64,000 nucleotides of DNA, taken from NCBI GenBank assembly GCA_947168885.1, contig CAMVNQ010000007.1, forward strand, positions 147,759 to 211,758, in the 5' to 3' direction. The notes under the pieces were generated by a model. That model was not told the origin of the DNA, did not search any database, and saw only the letters and a program-made list of their open reading frames with translations. Below are positions 33,372-41,961 of the stretch, piece by piece. The DNA is from an uncultured Clostridia bacterium. GTDB taxonomy: Bacteria; Bacillota; Clostridia; Oscillospirales; Ruminococcaceae. The position numbers were made by a program, and so were the translations under genes. Numbering within the stretch: the first letter of the stretch is position 1; every line of letters begins with the position of its first letter.

Positions 33372-34895
33372 TCAGAGCTTCGCGAGTTCAGCGAAGGTTT
33401 CTTTCATTGCCGGATAAAGCTTCTTGTAAAGCGCATAGACCTTTTCGTACTTTTCGGTGTTCTCCTTGATCGGATTCTGTATCTTGTCCTCCTTGATGAC
33501 AGCCTTGCAGGCTTCGGGAACGGAAGAGTAGATACCTGTGCCGACCGCTGCGAGAAGCGCAACGCCGAGAGCGGGACCTTCCTTGTTCTGGGTCGTCTTT
33601 ACGGGGCAGCCGTAAAGGTCGGCGAGCATCTGTCTCCAGAGCGGGGAAGTTCCGCCGCCGCCGCACGCCATCATATCGCTTACGTTTATGTTCATTTCGC
33701 GCATTACTTCCACGCAGTCACGCAGAGAGTAAGAAACGCCTTCCATGACCGCACGGATCATGTCTTTCTTCTTGTGCATAGTCGAGAGACCTATGAACGC
33801 TCCGCGGGCGTTCGGGTCGAGGTGCGGGGTGCGCTCGCCGTTGAGGTAGGGCATATAGAGCAGTCTGTTAGCGCCGATCGGCACTTCCATAGCCGCCTTG
33901 TCCGTGAGGTAGTAGGGGTCAACGCCCATATTTATCGCAGTCTCCATCTCGCTCCAGCAGAGGTTGTCCCTGAACCATTTGAGCGAAAGGCCCGCGCTCT
34001 GGGTAACGCCCATTACGTGCCAGCAGTTCGGTACTGCGCAGCAGAAAGTATGCACTCTGCCTTTCTTGTCTATCGAGATGTCGGAGGTATGAGCGAATAC
34101 TACGCCGCTCGAACCGATAGTCGTGAACGCGGTTCCGTCGGTAACAACGCCAGTTCCTACCGCTGCGGCAGCGTTATCGCCGGCACCGCCGACAACGGGA
34201 GTTCCCTCGGCGAGACCTGTGAGCTCGGCAACCTGCTTTGTGACTGTACCGGTGATCTCGGGGCTCTCATATACCTTAGCGAGGAGGGATTTGTCTATTC
34301 CGAGCTTTTCGAGCACTTCGTCGGACCACTGTCTCTTCGGGATATCGAGGAGCTGCATACCGGAAGCGTCGGAAACTTCGGTCGCGAACTCGCCGGTGAG
34401 CATGAATCTGATGTAGTCCTTCGGGAGAAGTATGTGGCGGCAGCGTTCATAGTTCTGCGGTTCGTTGTTCTTGACCCACATGATCTTCGCGGCTGTGAAG
34501 CCGGTAATAGCAGGGTTCGCTGTGATCTCGACGAGGCGGTCGTGACCGACTTTATCGGTGATCTCACCGACTTCCGCCGAAGTACGCTGGTCGCACCAGA
34601 TTATACTCTTGCGAATAACGCGGCATTCGCGGTCGAGCATAACAAGTCCGTGCATCTGACCGGAGAGACCGATGCCTTTTATCTCCGAAGCGGGCGCGCC
34701 GCTTTCTCTGATAACGTCGGAAATGCCCTGTACGGTGGCGTTCCACCAGTCGCCGGGATCCTGCTCCGCATAGCCGTTCTGCGGTGTATAGAGCGGATAT
34801 TCATAGGTCGCGGACGCCATTGCTGTGCCGTTTTCGTCGAAGAGCACGGTCTTTGTGCCCGAAGTTCCGATGTCAACTCCCAAAATATAAGCCAT
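33372..34895 (-). CDS. xylB: Xylulokinase
   Basis: 507 residues from ATG 34895 (an ATG three codons upstream is also possible). FGGY-family sugar kinase: LGVDIGTSGTKTVLFDENG at the N-terminus, the substrate loop GLSGQMHGLVMLD (M-H-G typical of xylulokinase) and DNAAAAVGTG. It phosphorylates xylulose to xylulose-5-phosphate, feeding the pentose phosphate pathway. A strong promoter lies upstream. xylA is not in the window. Confidence 0.94.
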   Translation of the reverse strand: MAYILGVDIGTSGTKTVLFDENGTAMASATYEYPLYTPQNGYAEQDPGDWWNATVQGISDVIRESGAPASEIKGIGLSGQMHGLVMLDRECRVIRKSIIWCDQRTSAEVGEITDKVGHDRLVEITANPAITGFTAAKIMWVKNNEPQNYERCRHILLPKDYIRFMLTGEFATEVSDASGMQLLDIPKRQWSDEVLEKLGIDKSLLAKVYESPEITGTVTKQVAELTGLAEGTPVVGGAGDNAAAAVGTGVVTDGTAFTTIGSSGVVFAHTSDISIDKKGRVHTFCCAVPNCWHVMGVTQSAGLSLKWFRDNLCWSEMETAINMGVDPYYLTDKAAMEVPIGANRLLYMPYLNGERTPHLDPNARGAFIGLSTMHKKKDMIRAVMEGVSYSLRDCVEVMREMNINVSDMMACGGGGTSPLWRQMLADLYGCPVKTTQNKEGPALGVALLAAVGTGIYSSVPEACKAVIKEDKIQNPIKENTEKYEKVYALYKKLYPAMKETFAELAKL

Positions 34896-34968
34896 AATGT
34901 TCATATCCTTTCATGTCGATGAATTTTTGCAGTTTCGGGTGCGGTAAATGCACTCATTCACTAAAAAT

Positions 34969-34997
34969 ATTATAATACACGCCGCCCATATTGTCAA
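34969..34997 (-). promoter_or_regulatory. Predicted promoter for xylB
   Basis: Minus strand: TTGACA, 17-bp spacer, TATAAT. Both hexamers match consensus. Confidence 0.85.
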
Positions 34998-35122
34998 TAG
35001 TTGCCAATGCATGAACTGACCGTTTTTTGCGAAATGTTCCGCGCCGTGACACTGACGGATGAAATATTCAACAATCTCCGTATTGCGCGAAAATTTATTA
35101 TTTGTGTAAACTGCAAAAAATC

Positions 35123-35151
35123 TTGACAATTTTATGAAAAGATGATATTAT
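35123..35151 (+). promoter_or_regulatory. Predicted promoter for the Tim44-like/SPFH operon
   Basis: TTGACA, 17-bp spacer, TATTAT, about 58 bp upstream of the TTG start at 35210. Confidence 0.75.
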
Positions 35152-35209
35152 ATATCTGTGCGGTATATCCTTGTACCGCGATAAAGGATCTGAAGCGGAG
35201 GAAACTGTT

Positions 35210-36211
35210 TTGAAAAAGAAGTTTTCACTTATTCTCGCATTTATACTGACTGCTGTTATGATATTCAGTATCCCTGCGGTCGCTTTCGACGCCAACGATT
35301 ACGATTACAGCTCCGACTGGGGCGGGAGCGACTGGGGCAGCAGTGACTGGGACGACCATGACTGGGGCGGCGGTTCTACATATTACGACAGTGACGGCGG
35401 AAGCGGCGGCGGAGGCGGTATACCTGTCTGGGTCATTATCGGAATAATCGTGTTTATTGTGTTTCTCGTCGTTGCTCTCGGAAAGAACAAGAACGGCGGT
35501 TCACAGACTCCCGTCGGCGGCGGTGTACGTCCGGCTAACGGCGGCCAGGGTCTCAACGTGAATGTTCCCGACCGTACCGCACAGATAGAGCAGATAATCA
35601 AACAGGACGACCCGAACTTCACCGCGGATGACTTCACATCGTTCGTAAAGGAAGTCTATATCGACATCCAGAACGCTTGGTGCAAGCGCGACCTTACCCC
35701 TGTAAGACCCGTTATGCATACGAACCTCTATAATACCACCGAAAAACAGGTACAGTCCAAGATAGACCAGGGCGTGACATACCACTACGAGAGCATTGCG
35801 ATAAATACCGCGTACCTCACGAGCTATGTCCGCGATAACGAGTACGAGTACCTCACAGCGTACCTCAACGCCCGCTATATCGACTATCAGACGGACGACA
35901 AGACCGGAAACATAATCCGCGGCGACAAGAATACCCGCTGGGATTTCCGCTATAAGATGAAGTTCATGCGTTCCGTCGGCGTAAAGACCACGAGCGCTTC
36001 CGACAACAACATGACCGGACATAACTGCCCGAACTGCGGAGCTCCGCTTACCATATCGAGTACCGGCGTATGCGAATACTGCGGCTCGACGGTGACTACC
36101 GGACTTTACAGCTGGGTGCTCAGCGACTTCTCGACCGTCCGCAACGACACCAAGGACGACGGAATAAGAGTTCCCACAAACGGCGGAAATGATACCGGCA
36201 ATAACGGTTAA
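35210..36211 (+). CDS. Membrane protein with Asp/Trp/Gly repeats, Tim44-like domain and zinc ribbon
   Basis: 333 residues from TTG 35210 after GGAGGAAA; the longer frame has no ribosome site and no signal. Order: signal-like hydrophobic segment (LILAFILTAVMIFSIPAVAF); a low-complexity SDWG/DDHDWGGG stretch (about 30-65); a membrane helix (VWVIIGIIVFIVFLVVAL); a Tim44-like domain (about 115-265); a zinc ribbon CPNCGAP...CEYCG at about 280-300. Tim44-like domains bind membranes or proteins in import and secretion. First of three genes ending with an SPFH protein. The function is not known; the architecture recalls the Bacillus ydjG/ydjH neighbours of ydjI. Confidence 0.85.
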   Translation: MKKKFSLILAFILTAVMIFSIPAVAFDANDYDYSSDWGGSDWGSSDWDDHDWGGGSTYYDSDGGSGGGGGIPVWVIIGIIVFIVFLVVALGKNKNGGSQTPVGGGVRPANGGQGLNVNVPDRTAQIEQIIKQDDPNFTADDFTSFVKEVYIDIQNAWCKRDLTPVRPVMHTNLYNTTEKQVQSKIDQGVTYHYESIAINTAYLTSYVRDNEYEYLTAYLNARYIDYQTDDKTGNIIRGDKNTRWDFRYKMKFMRSVGVKTTSASDNNMTGHNCPNCGAPLTISSTGVCEYCGSTVTTGLYSWVLSDFSTVRNDTKDDGIRVPTNGGNDTGNNG

Positions 36212-36216
36212 TACTG

Positions 36217-36975
36217 ATGAATCCTGTACTGACAGCAATAATAACACCACTGATCGTGATCGCGGTCATCGCGCTTGTGATATTCATTATAGTAATGATA
36301 ATAAAACATAAGCTCGAATCCGCGACACGGCGATACCTCGGAATGGGGCTGAAAGATACCGCGAATATGCTCGGGAACGGGCTTCGCGAGGAAACTACCA
36401 TGCCGAAGGCTATCTCGAACGTCTCGGCTATCTATAAGCCGCGTCTGATGCGCGATTTCCCCGATATGACATACGAGCGTTTCCTCGAAATGGCGAATAC
36501 GGCTCTCGTGTCTATCCTCACCGCTATCGAAAGCGGTGACGCGGACCGCATCGGGAACGCGACCGACAGCCTTAAAAGCGTTATCCGCGACAAGATACAC
36601 GACAATAACGGCAGGAATATCGTTGAACATTTCGATGATATTAAGCTGCACAGAACGGCGATATCCGATTACAGGACCACATCCGATACCGCGACGGCGG
36701 ACTTTGAGATCTCGTTCCAGTGCATCCATTATCTCGAAGGCAAGGACAAGGTCCCGGAAAACCCCTCGCAGTTCGCGGCGTGCGTGTCTCTGAGCTACGG
36801 ACGGGAGTTCGCCGAGGATTCGAGTTCGCTTACGTTCTCGCATAACTGCCCTAACTGCGGCGCGCCGATATACGCTGTCGGCGGAAGAATGATGAAATGT
36901 ACCTACTGCGGTACAGGCGTTACGGAAGAAGTTTATAAGAGCTGGCTCGTCAGCGCTTATAAATTTATCAAATAA
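36217..36975 (+). CDS. Membrane-anchored Tim44-like protein with zinc ribbon
   Basis: 252 residues. An N-terminal membrane helix (LIVIAVIALVIFIIVMII), a Tim44-like domain (about 65-200), and a C-terminal zinc ribbon CPNCGAPIY...CTYCGTG followed by a short helix. It is a paralogue in layout of the preceding gene, which starts 5 bp upstream of it, and lacks the Asp/Trp repeat. The two probably work together at the membrane (inference). Confidence 0.83.
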   Translation: MNPVLTAIITPLIVIAVIALVIFIIVMIIKHKLESATRRYLGMGLKDTANMLGNGLREETTMPKAISNVSAIYKPRLMRDFPDMTYERFLEMANTALVSILTAIESGDADRIGNATDSLKSVIRDKIHDNNGRNIVEHFDDIKLHRTAISDYRTTSDTATADFEISFQCIHYLEGKDKVPENPSQFAACVSLSYGREFAEDSSSLTFSHNCPNCGAPIYAVGGRMMKCTYCGTGVTEEVYKSWLVSAYKFIK

Positions 36976-37015
36976 ACAGAATTTCTTATTCTGCAACGAA
37001 AGGAAATGATAACCT

Positions 37016-38431
37016 ATGGGACTTATCAAAGCTGCAATAGGCGCTTTAGGCGGTGCTCTCGGCGATACATGGAAGGAAGAGATACACTGCGGCGCTATTG
37101 ACAACAAAACTCTTCTTAAGGTCGGCACAAAGATGCACCAGGGCTCGAACCGCACGAGCAATACCAAGGGCACCGAAAACTACATAAGCAACGGATCCGC
37201 TATCATGGTAGAGCAGGGAACCTGTATGCTCACCATAGACAACGGCAAGATCACAAACGTAGTTACCGAGCCCGGACGCTATATCCTTGACAACTCGTCC
37301 GCTCCGTCCATTTTCGCCGGTCAGCTCAAGGATTCCGCAAAGGATCTCATCAGCAGATTCACTTTCGGCGGTACTCCTGCGGCAGAGCAGAAGGTCGTAT
37401 ATATCAACCTTCAGGAAATACCCGGCATTCCGTTCGGTACAAGCGAGCCCATGCCGTATTTCGACCCCTACTACAACACATCTATCGAGCTCCGCGCGTT
37501 CGGTCGCTTCTCTATCCAGATCCCCGACGCAGAAGCAGCGGTAAGATTCTACACCGAAGTTTGCCCGAAGGGCGTTGACGCAGGCGATCTTTCCGCTTCC
37601 GCGGTATTCTCAAACGGTCAGTACAAGAGCGAGTTCAACCAGGCTCTTCTCGGCGGTCTCGCAGCACTGTCCGATCAGGGCGTAATGTACTCGAAGATAC
37701 AGACACACCTTGTTCCTCTCGCACAGGAAACGGCAAAGAACGCTGTTGACTGGCTCGAAAGAGGATTAATGATCAAGAAGATCGGCTTTGAAGGCCCCGT
37801 TACCCTCTCCGAAGATTCGAAGAAGCGTCTCGGTGCACGTCTCGAAGCGGATACTCAGCTCGACCAGGGCGTTCAGCGTGCTATGATGAACAAGAGCATC
37901 GCTGCAGGTATCGAAGCTATGGGCTCGAACGAGGGCAACGGCGGCGGTATGATGGGCGTTATGGGCATGGGCGCTATGATGAACATGGGCGGCAACCTCA
38001 TGGGTCAGTACAATACCCAGCAGCCCGCTGCTCCCGCTGCTGCGGCAGCTCCGGCAGGCTGGAAGTGTCCTTCCTGCGGCGCTGCGAACGCTGAAGCTGC
38101 TAAGTTCTGCTCAGGCTGCGGCGCTAAGAAGCCCGCTCCTCCGGAGAGCTGGACATGCAGCTGCGGTGCTACCAACACCACAAACTTCTGCTCCAACTGC
38201 GGCGCAAAGAAGGGCGAGAGCGCTCCCGCTCCCGCAGCACCCGCTTCATGGACTTGTGAGTGCGGTTCCGTGAACACGACTAAGTTCTGTGCAAACTGCG
38301 GAAAGCCGAAGCCCGCTGCTCCGAAGAAGTACAAGTGCGACAAGTGCGGCTGGGTTCCGCCGGATCCCGAAAAGCCCCCGAAGTTCTGTCCCGAATGCGG
38401 CGACCTCTTCGACGAAAACGACGTACAGTAA
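37016..38431 (+). CDS. SPFH-domain protein with four C-terminal zinc ribbons (YdjI-like)
   Basis: 471 residues. Residues 1-300 fit the SPFH/virion-core family (MVEQGTCMLTIDNGKI, YFDPYYNTSIELRAFGRFSIQI, IKKIGFEGPVTLS). Then a Met/Gly-rich stretch near 305-330, an Ala/Pro linker, and four Cys pairs arranged as zinc ribbons: CPSCG/CSGCG, CSCG/CSNCG, CECG/CANCG, CDKCG/CPECG. SPFH proteins scaffold membrane microdomains. In Bacillus the related YdjI acts with YdjG/YdjH in placing PspA; no pspA is present in this window. ATG 37016 follows GAAAGGAAA. Confidence 0.88.
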   Translation: MGLIKAAIGALGGALGDTWKEEIHCGAIDNKTLLKVGTKMHQGSNRTSNTKGTENYISNGSAIMVEQGTCMLTIDNGKITNVVTEPGRYILDNSSAPSIFAGQLKDSAKDLISRFTFGGTPAAEQKVVYINLQEIPGIPFGTSEPMPYFDPYYNTSIELRAFGRFSIQIPDAEAAVRFYTEVCPKGVDAGDLSASAVFSNGQYKSEFNQALLGGLAALSDQGVMYSKIQTHLVPLAQETAKNAVDWLERGLMIKKIGFEGPVTLSEDSKKRLGARLEADTQLDQGVQRAMMNKSIAAGIEAMGSNEGNGGGMMGVMGMGAMMNMGGNLMGQYNTQQPAAPAAAAAPAGWKCPSCGAANAEAAKFCSGCGAKKPAPPESWTCSCGATNTTNFCSNCGAKKGESAPAPAAPASWTCECGSVNTTKFCANCGKPKPAAPKKYKCDKCGWVPPDPEKPPKFCPECGDLFDENDVQ

Positions 38432-38731
38432 TATTGAAAGCGCAGGCTCTCCCATTATGGGGGAGCTTGCCTTGATATTATGCCGATTGTGATAATGCAT
38501 AAAAAAATTGTGCATAAAGTTGGTAAATAGTGAGATAAGACGAAAAAGCAATAAAACAAGAAAATATTTCAAAAAAAGTGCAACCAAAGTGACACTTTTT
38601 TCGTTTATTATATAGGAGCGTATCTGACAGATGTAAAGATGTCGGTCACGTTACGTTTCAGAAAAGCGCGCAAAGCGTGCCAAAACAGTTCTGCATTTAA
38701 ATAATGTGCATAGATAGAAGAGGGTGAAGGA
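38432..38731 (+). other. Intergenic region between the SPFH gene and the ABC transporter operon
   Basis: 300 bp with no gene. An imperfect stem GCAGGCTCTCCC/GGGGGAGCTTGC (38442-38453, 38459-38470) follows the SPFH stop without a U-tract. An inverted AAAAAGTG...CACTTTTT pair lies near 38575-38600. No convincing promoter was seen. Confidence 0.5.
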
Positions 38732-39499
38732 TTGGCGTTCATTTCAGTTAAAAATCTCCGCAAGGTTTATAAGATAGGGAACGAAAAGGTCTATGCGCTG
38801 AAAAAGATAGACCTTGACATCGAAAGGGGCGAGATATGCTGCATACTCGGTACGTCCGGCTCCGGTAAATCGACGCTCCTGAATATGCTTGCGGGGCTTG
38901 AGAAACCTACGAGGGGCGATATATTCATCAACGGTACGAATGTAGCGAAACTCTCGGAAAAGAAGCTCGCAAGATTCAGACAGGAAAACACGGGCTTCAT
39001 CTTCCAGTCATACAACCTTATCTCCCAGTTCAACGCGCTGGAGAACGTGGGTATGCCGCTTATGTTCAAGGGTATGCCGCGGTCAAAGAGGGATAAGATC
39101 TCGGCGAAGATGCTTAAACTCGTCGGGCTCGGCTCGCGTATGAAACACCGTCCGAACCAGATGTCCGGCGGTCAGCAGCAGCGTGTCGGTATCGCGAGGG
39201 CGTTCGTCGCAAAGCCGAATGTCGTTTTCGCGGACGAGCCTACCGGAAACCTCGATACAAAAACGACCGACGAGGTAATGCGGCTTATGGTGCGTATGTG
39301 CCGCAAATATAACATAACTCTGATACTCGTAACTCACGATCTTGAGATAGCCGGTTATTCGGACAGGATCGTACATATAATCGACGGTGAGATAACAAGC
39401 ATAGAAAAGAACGAATCGGTTTATTCTCCCGAAGATGACGAAAAGAAAGAGTCCGGACCGGACAACAATACAGAAAACAGTGAGGTAAGTGAACAATGA
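38732..39499 (+). CDS. ABC transporter ATP-binding protein, MacB/LolD type
   Basis: 255 residues. Walker A GTSGSGKSTLLNML, signature MSGGQQQRVGIARAF, Walker B VVFADEPTGNLD and the H-loop THD: a complete nucleotide-binding domain of the MacB/LolD/FtsE-like class. The acidic C-terminal tail is not conserved in the class. The TTG start at 38732 follows GGGTGAAGGA. The stop overlaps the start of the next gene by 4 bp, so the three transporter genes form one unit. Confidence 0.93.
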   Translation: MAFISVKNLRKVYKIGNEKVYALKKIDLDIERGEICCILGTSGSGKSTLLNMLAGLEKPTRGDIFINGTNVAKLSEKKLARFRQENTGFIFQSYNLISQFNALENVGMPLMFKGMPRSKRDKISAKMLKLVGLGSRMKHRPNQMSGGQQQRVGIARAFVAKPNVVFADEPTGNLDTKTTDEVMRLMVRMCRKYNITLILVTHDLEIAGYSDRIVHIIDGEITSIEKNESVYSPEDDEKKESGPDNNTENSEVSEQ

Positions 39500-41961
39500 G
39501 ATCATTAAAGAAGCTATTCGCAGTCCTTCTTGCGGCCGCTATGATGACATTCACCGCAGTGCCTGTGGCTTATGCGGAGTCAGACGGCTCGTCAGATGTT
39601 GTTGCTGTTCAGAATGTGCCGCAGCTGGCGCTCGCGTCAAACAATTCGTTTAAGATATGGCCGGGAACTGATACGCTTGTCCCCGTTGGTTTCAAGCTTA
39701 AAAAGCAGGGTAATTTCTCTTATATAAGAGTGAGTCTTACCGGCAATACGAAAGATATTTATTCAAATGTCACCGAAAAGACGATACATTACCCTGATAT
39801 GGGAACATCGTTCACTTTTACGGTCTCTCCTACAACTCTGAGCGGAGAGTATTCTTTCGGGATCCTGGCAGAAGTTTGTGATAACGATGATAACGTGCTT
39901 TCAAGCTTCTCGACTTCATTGAAGCTCGTTGTTGACAGCGATCTCAAAGTAAAGGGTCTTACCATTGAAAGCTATAAGGTAAGCAAGGAGAATATCCGCC
40001 CTGGTGACAGCTTCGACATTGATGTTATCCTTAAGAACAACACAGGTGTTGATGTAAAGAATGCCGAACTGCATCTCGACGGACTCGATACCAACAAGTT
40101 CGTGCTCGATAAGGGCTTTTCAAAGAAGTATGTCGATATCCCGAAGGGAAAAACGGGTTCAGCGAAGTTCAGCCTTATCGCCCAGAACGGTATTGCGCTC
40201 GTGCGTGAGAATCTTACCCTCGCGCTTTCATACACGCTGGACGAGGATAAGAGCAATCTTGCGAGCCAGTCCTCCACTCAGGTGATCCTAAGCTGCGTCC
40301 CGAACGAGGGAACTGCCAAATACGGTGCACATGACATCTCCATGACGAGCTATAATGTGAGCAGAACCGACATCGAAAAAGGTACAAAGTTCAGCCTTTC
40401 TGTCGTGCTCAAAAACAACGGTTCGGAGGATATAGTAAACGCGCGTGTGGCGATAAATCCCGACGCAGCAAAGTTCGCTATCGACACCGGTCTTTCATAC
40501 AGCGATTTCAGCCTTAAGAAAGGCGAGTCAAAGACATTCACGTTCCGTCTCATGGGCGGCTCCGGTATAGCTGCCGAAAGAGAGCCTATACCCGTTGTGT
40601 TGGAATACGGCGCACAGAACGTTACGTTCCAGACAGTCGTGAGCTGTAAGGGCGGAAGCGGAAAGAACACCGGCAAGTACGACCTTACAGTGACCGATTA
40701 TTCCGTGAATGTTGATTCCGTAGCAGAAAGCACAGTGTTCGACCTTACCGTAGCCGTTACCAACAGCAGCACCGCGAAGATAAGCCACGCACGTCTTACC
40801 GTCATGAACCTTGACGGTACGAAATTCGCGATAGACAGAGGACTTCCGTTTGAGGATTTCGACATCGAAGCAGGTGAGACCAAGAGTTTTGTATTCAGAC
40901 TTGTCGGCTGTAAGGGACTCGCTTCCATAAGAGAAGTCATTCCGATACAGATAGATTACGGTGAGGTAAGCAATACATCTAACGCGACCGTAAAGTGCGT
41001 ACCGAAAGACAGCTCCGGCACAGACAACGACGGCAAGAAGGTCTTTGCGCCGAATATAATCATAGAAAGCTATGACTTCGGCGGCGAGTTCGTAACAGCC
41101 GGAAAGCAGTTCCCGCTTACGGTAAATATCAAGAACGTTTCGGATAAAGCTGTCATAGAGAACCTTAAAGTGACGGTAAACGGCAAGCCTGTGCAGGACG
41201 GAAACATAGCGTATTCTCCCGCAAATTCGTCAAACTCGTTCTTCTTTGACACTCTCCCTTGTAAGGGCACACAGACTATACAGCTCGACCTTCTTCCGAA
41301 GGCAGACGCGGTACCGAACAGCTATCCTGTCGAGATAGACTTCACTTACGAGTATTCCGTAAACAATGAGCGCTATCAGGCAACCGGCATAGCAGAGACA
41401 CTTACTATCCCGCTTCGTCAGGAAGACAGACTTGTTATCAACGAGCCCGAGATACCCAACTGGGGAATAAATGTAGGCGAGCTCTGCACTATCAACATAA
41501 GCCTTGTAAACAAGGGCAAGAGCGCTGTATATAACGTTACCGCGACGGTAGAGGGCGAAGGCTTCACCGCAGAATCTCCCACATACTACATAGGCAACGT
41601 TAACAGCGGCACAGAGGAATACTACGACGCAAAACTTACTCCCTTGCAGGAGGGCGATATTTCCGGCGAGATCATATTCACCTATGAGGACGCTAACGGC
41701 GAAAGCAAGGAAAACCGCATTCCGTTCTCGTTCATGGCTATGAATATGATGGGCGGCGGAATGATGGGCGAATACGATATGGGCATGGAAGGCATGGATG
41801 GCTTTGATATGCCCCCCGCGGAAGAAGGCGGATTCCCGTTGTGGGCATACTTCGCTATCGGCGGTGGAGTTCTTGCGATCGCAGCGGTTATCGTGATAGT
41901 TGTCGTTGTAAAGAAGAAAAAGAAAAAGGCTGAATTAGAGGACGACGATGAAGATATATGA
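39496..41961 (+). CDS. Extracytoplasmic CARDB/COG1361-like repeat protein with C-terminal membrane anchor
   Basis: 821 residues. Signal peptide (LLAAAMMTFTAVPVAYA); then immunoglobulin-like repeats of about 110-130 residues: three clear homologous copies beginning near TIESYKVS, MTSYNVSR and VTDYSVNV, each with LKNN/VTNS and G-x-A-x-x-RE motifs, plus two diverged copies; then a Met/Gly-rich stretch (about 750-775), a membrane helix and a Lys-rich cytoplasmic end. It lies where MacA would be in a MacAB system, between ATPase and permease, but has no membrane-fusion-protein features. It may present or capture the transported molecule (inference). Confidence 0.85.
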   Translation: MRSLKKLFAVLLAAAMMTFTAVPVAYAESDGSSDVVAVQNVPQLALASNNSFKIWPGTDTLVPVGFKLKKQGNFSYIRVSLTGNTKDIYSNVTEKTIHYPDMGTSFTFTVSPTTLSGEYSFGILAEVCDNDDNVLSSFSTSLKLVVDSDLKVKGLTIESYKVSKENIRPGDSFDIDVILKNNTGVDVKNAELHLDGLDTNKFVLDKGFSKKYVDIPKGKTGSAKFSLIAQNGIALVRENLTLALSYTLDEDKSNLASQSSTQVILSCVPNEGTAKYGAHDISMTSYNVSRTDIEKGTKFSLSVVLKNNGSEDIVNARVAINPDAAKFAIDTGLSYSDFSLKKGESKTFTFRLMGGSGIAAEREPIPVVLEYGAQNVTFQTVVSCKGGSGKNTGKYDLTVTDYSVNVDSVAESTVFDLTVAVTNSSTAKISHARLTVMNLDGTKFAIDRGLPFEDFDIEAGETKSFVFRLVGCKGLASIREVIPIQIDYGEVSNTSNATVKCVPKDSSGTDNDGKKVFAPNIIIESYDFGGEFVTAGKQFPLTVNIKNVSDKAVIENLKVTVNGKPVQDGNIAYSPANSSNSFFFDTLPCKGTQTIQLDLLPKADAVPNSYPVEIDFTYEYSVNNERYQATGIAETLTIPLRQEDRLVINEPEIPNWGINVGELCTINISLVNKGKSAVYNVTATVEGEGFTAESPTYYIGNVNSGTEEYYDAKLTPLQEGDISGEIIFTYEDANGESKENRIPFSFMAMNMMGGGMMGEYDMGMEGMDGFDMPPAEEGGFPLWAYFAIGGGVLAIAAVIVIVVVVKKKKKKAELEDDDEDI

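Larger units (their letters stand above)
34896..35209. other. Divergent intergenic region between xylB and the Tim44-like operon
   Basis: About 314 bp without a gene. It contains the xylB promoter (34969-34997) and the operon promoter (35123-35151). No repeat or operator palindrome was recognised. Confidence 0.7.

Noticed and set aside
33774..34922. 382-codon plus-strand open frame
   Set aside because: Antisense to xylB, which matches a known family over its full length.
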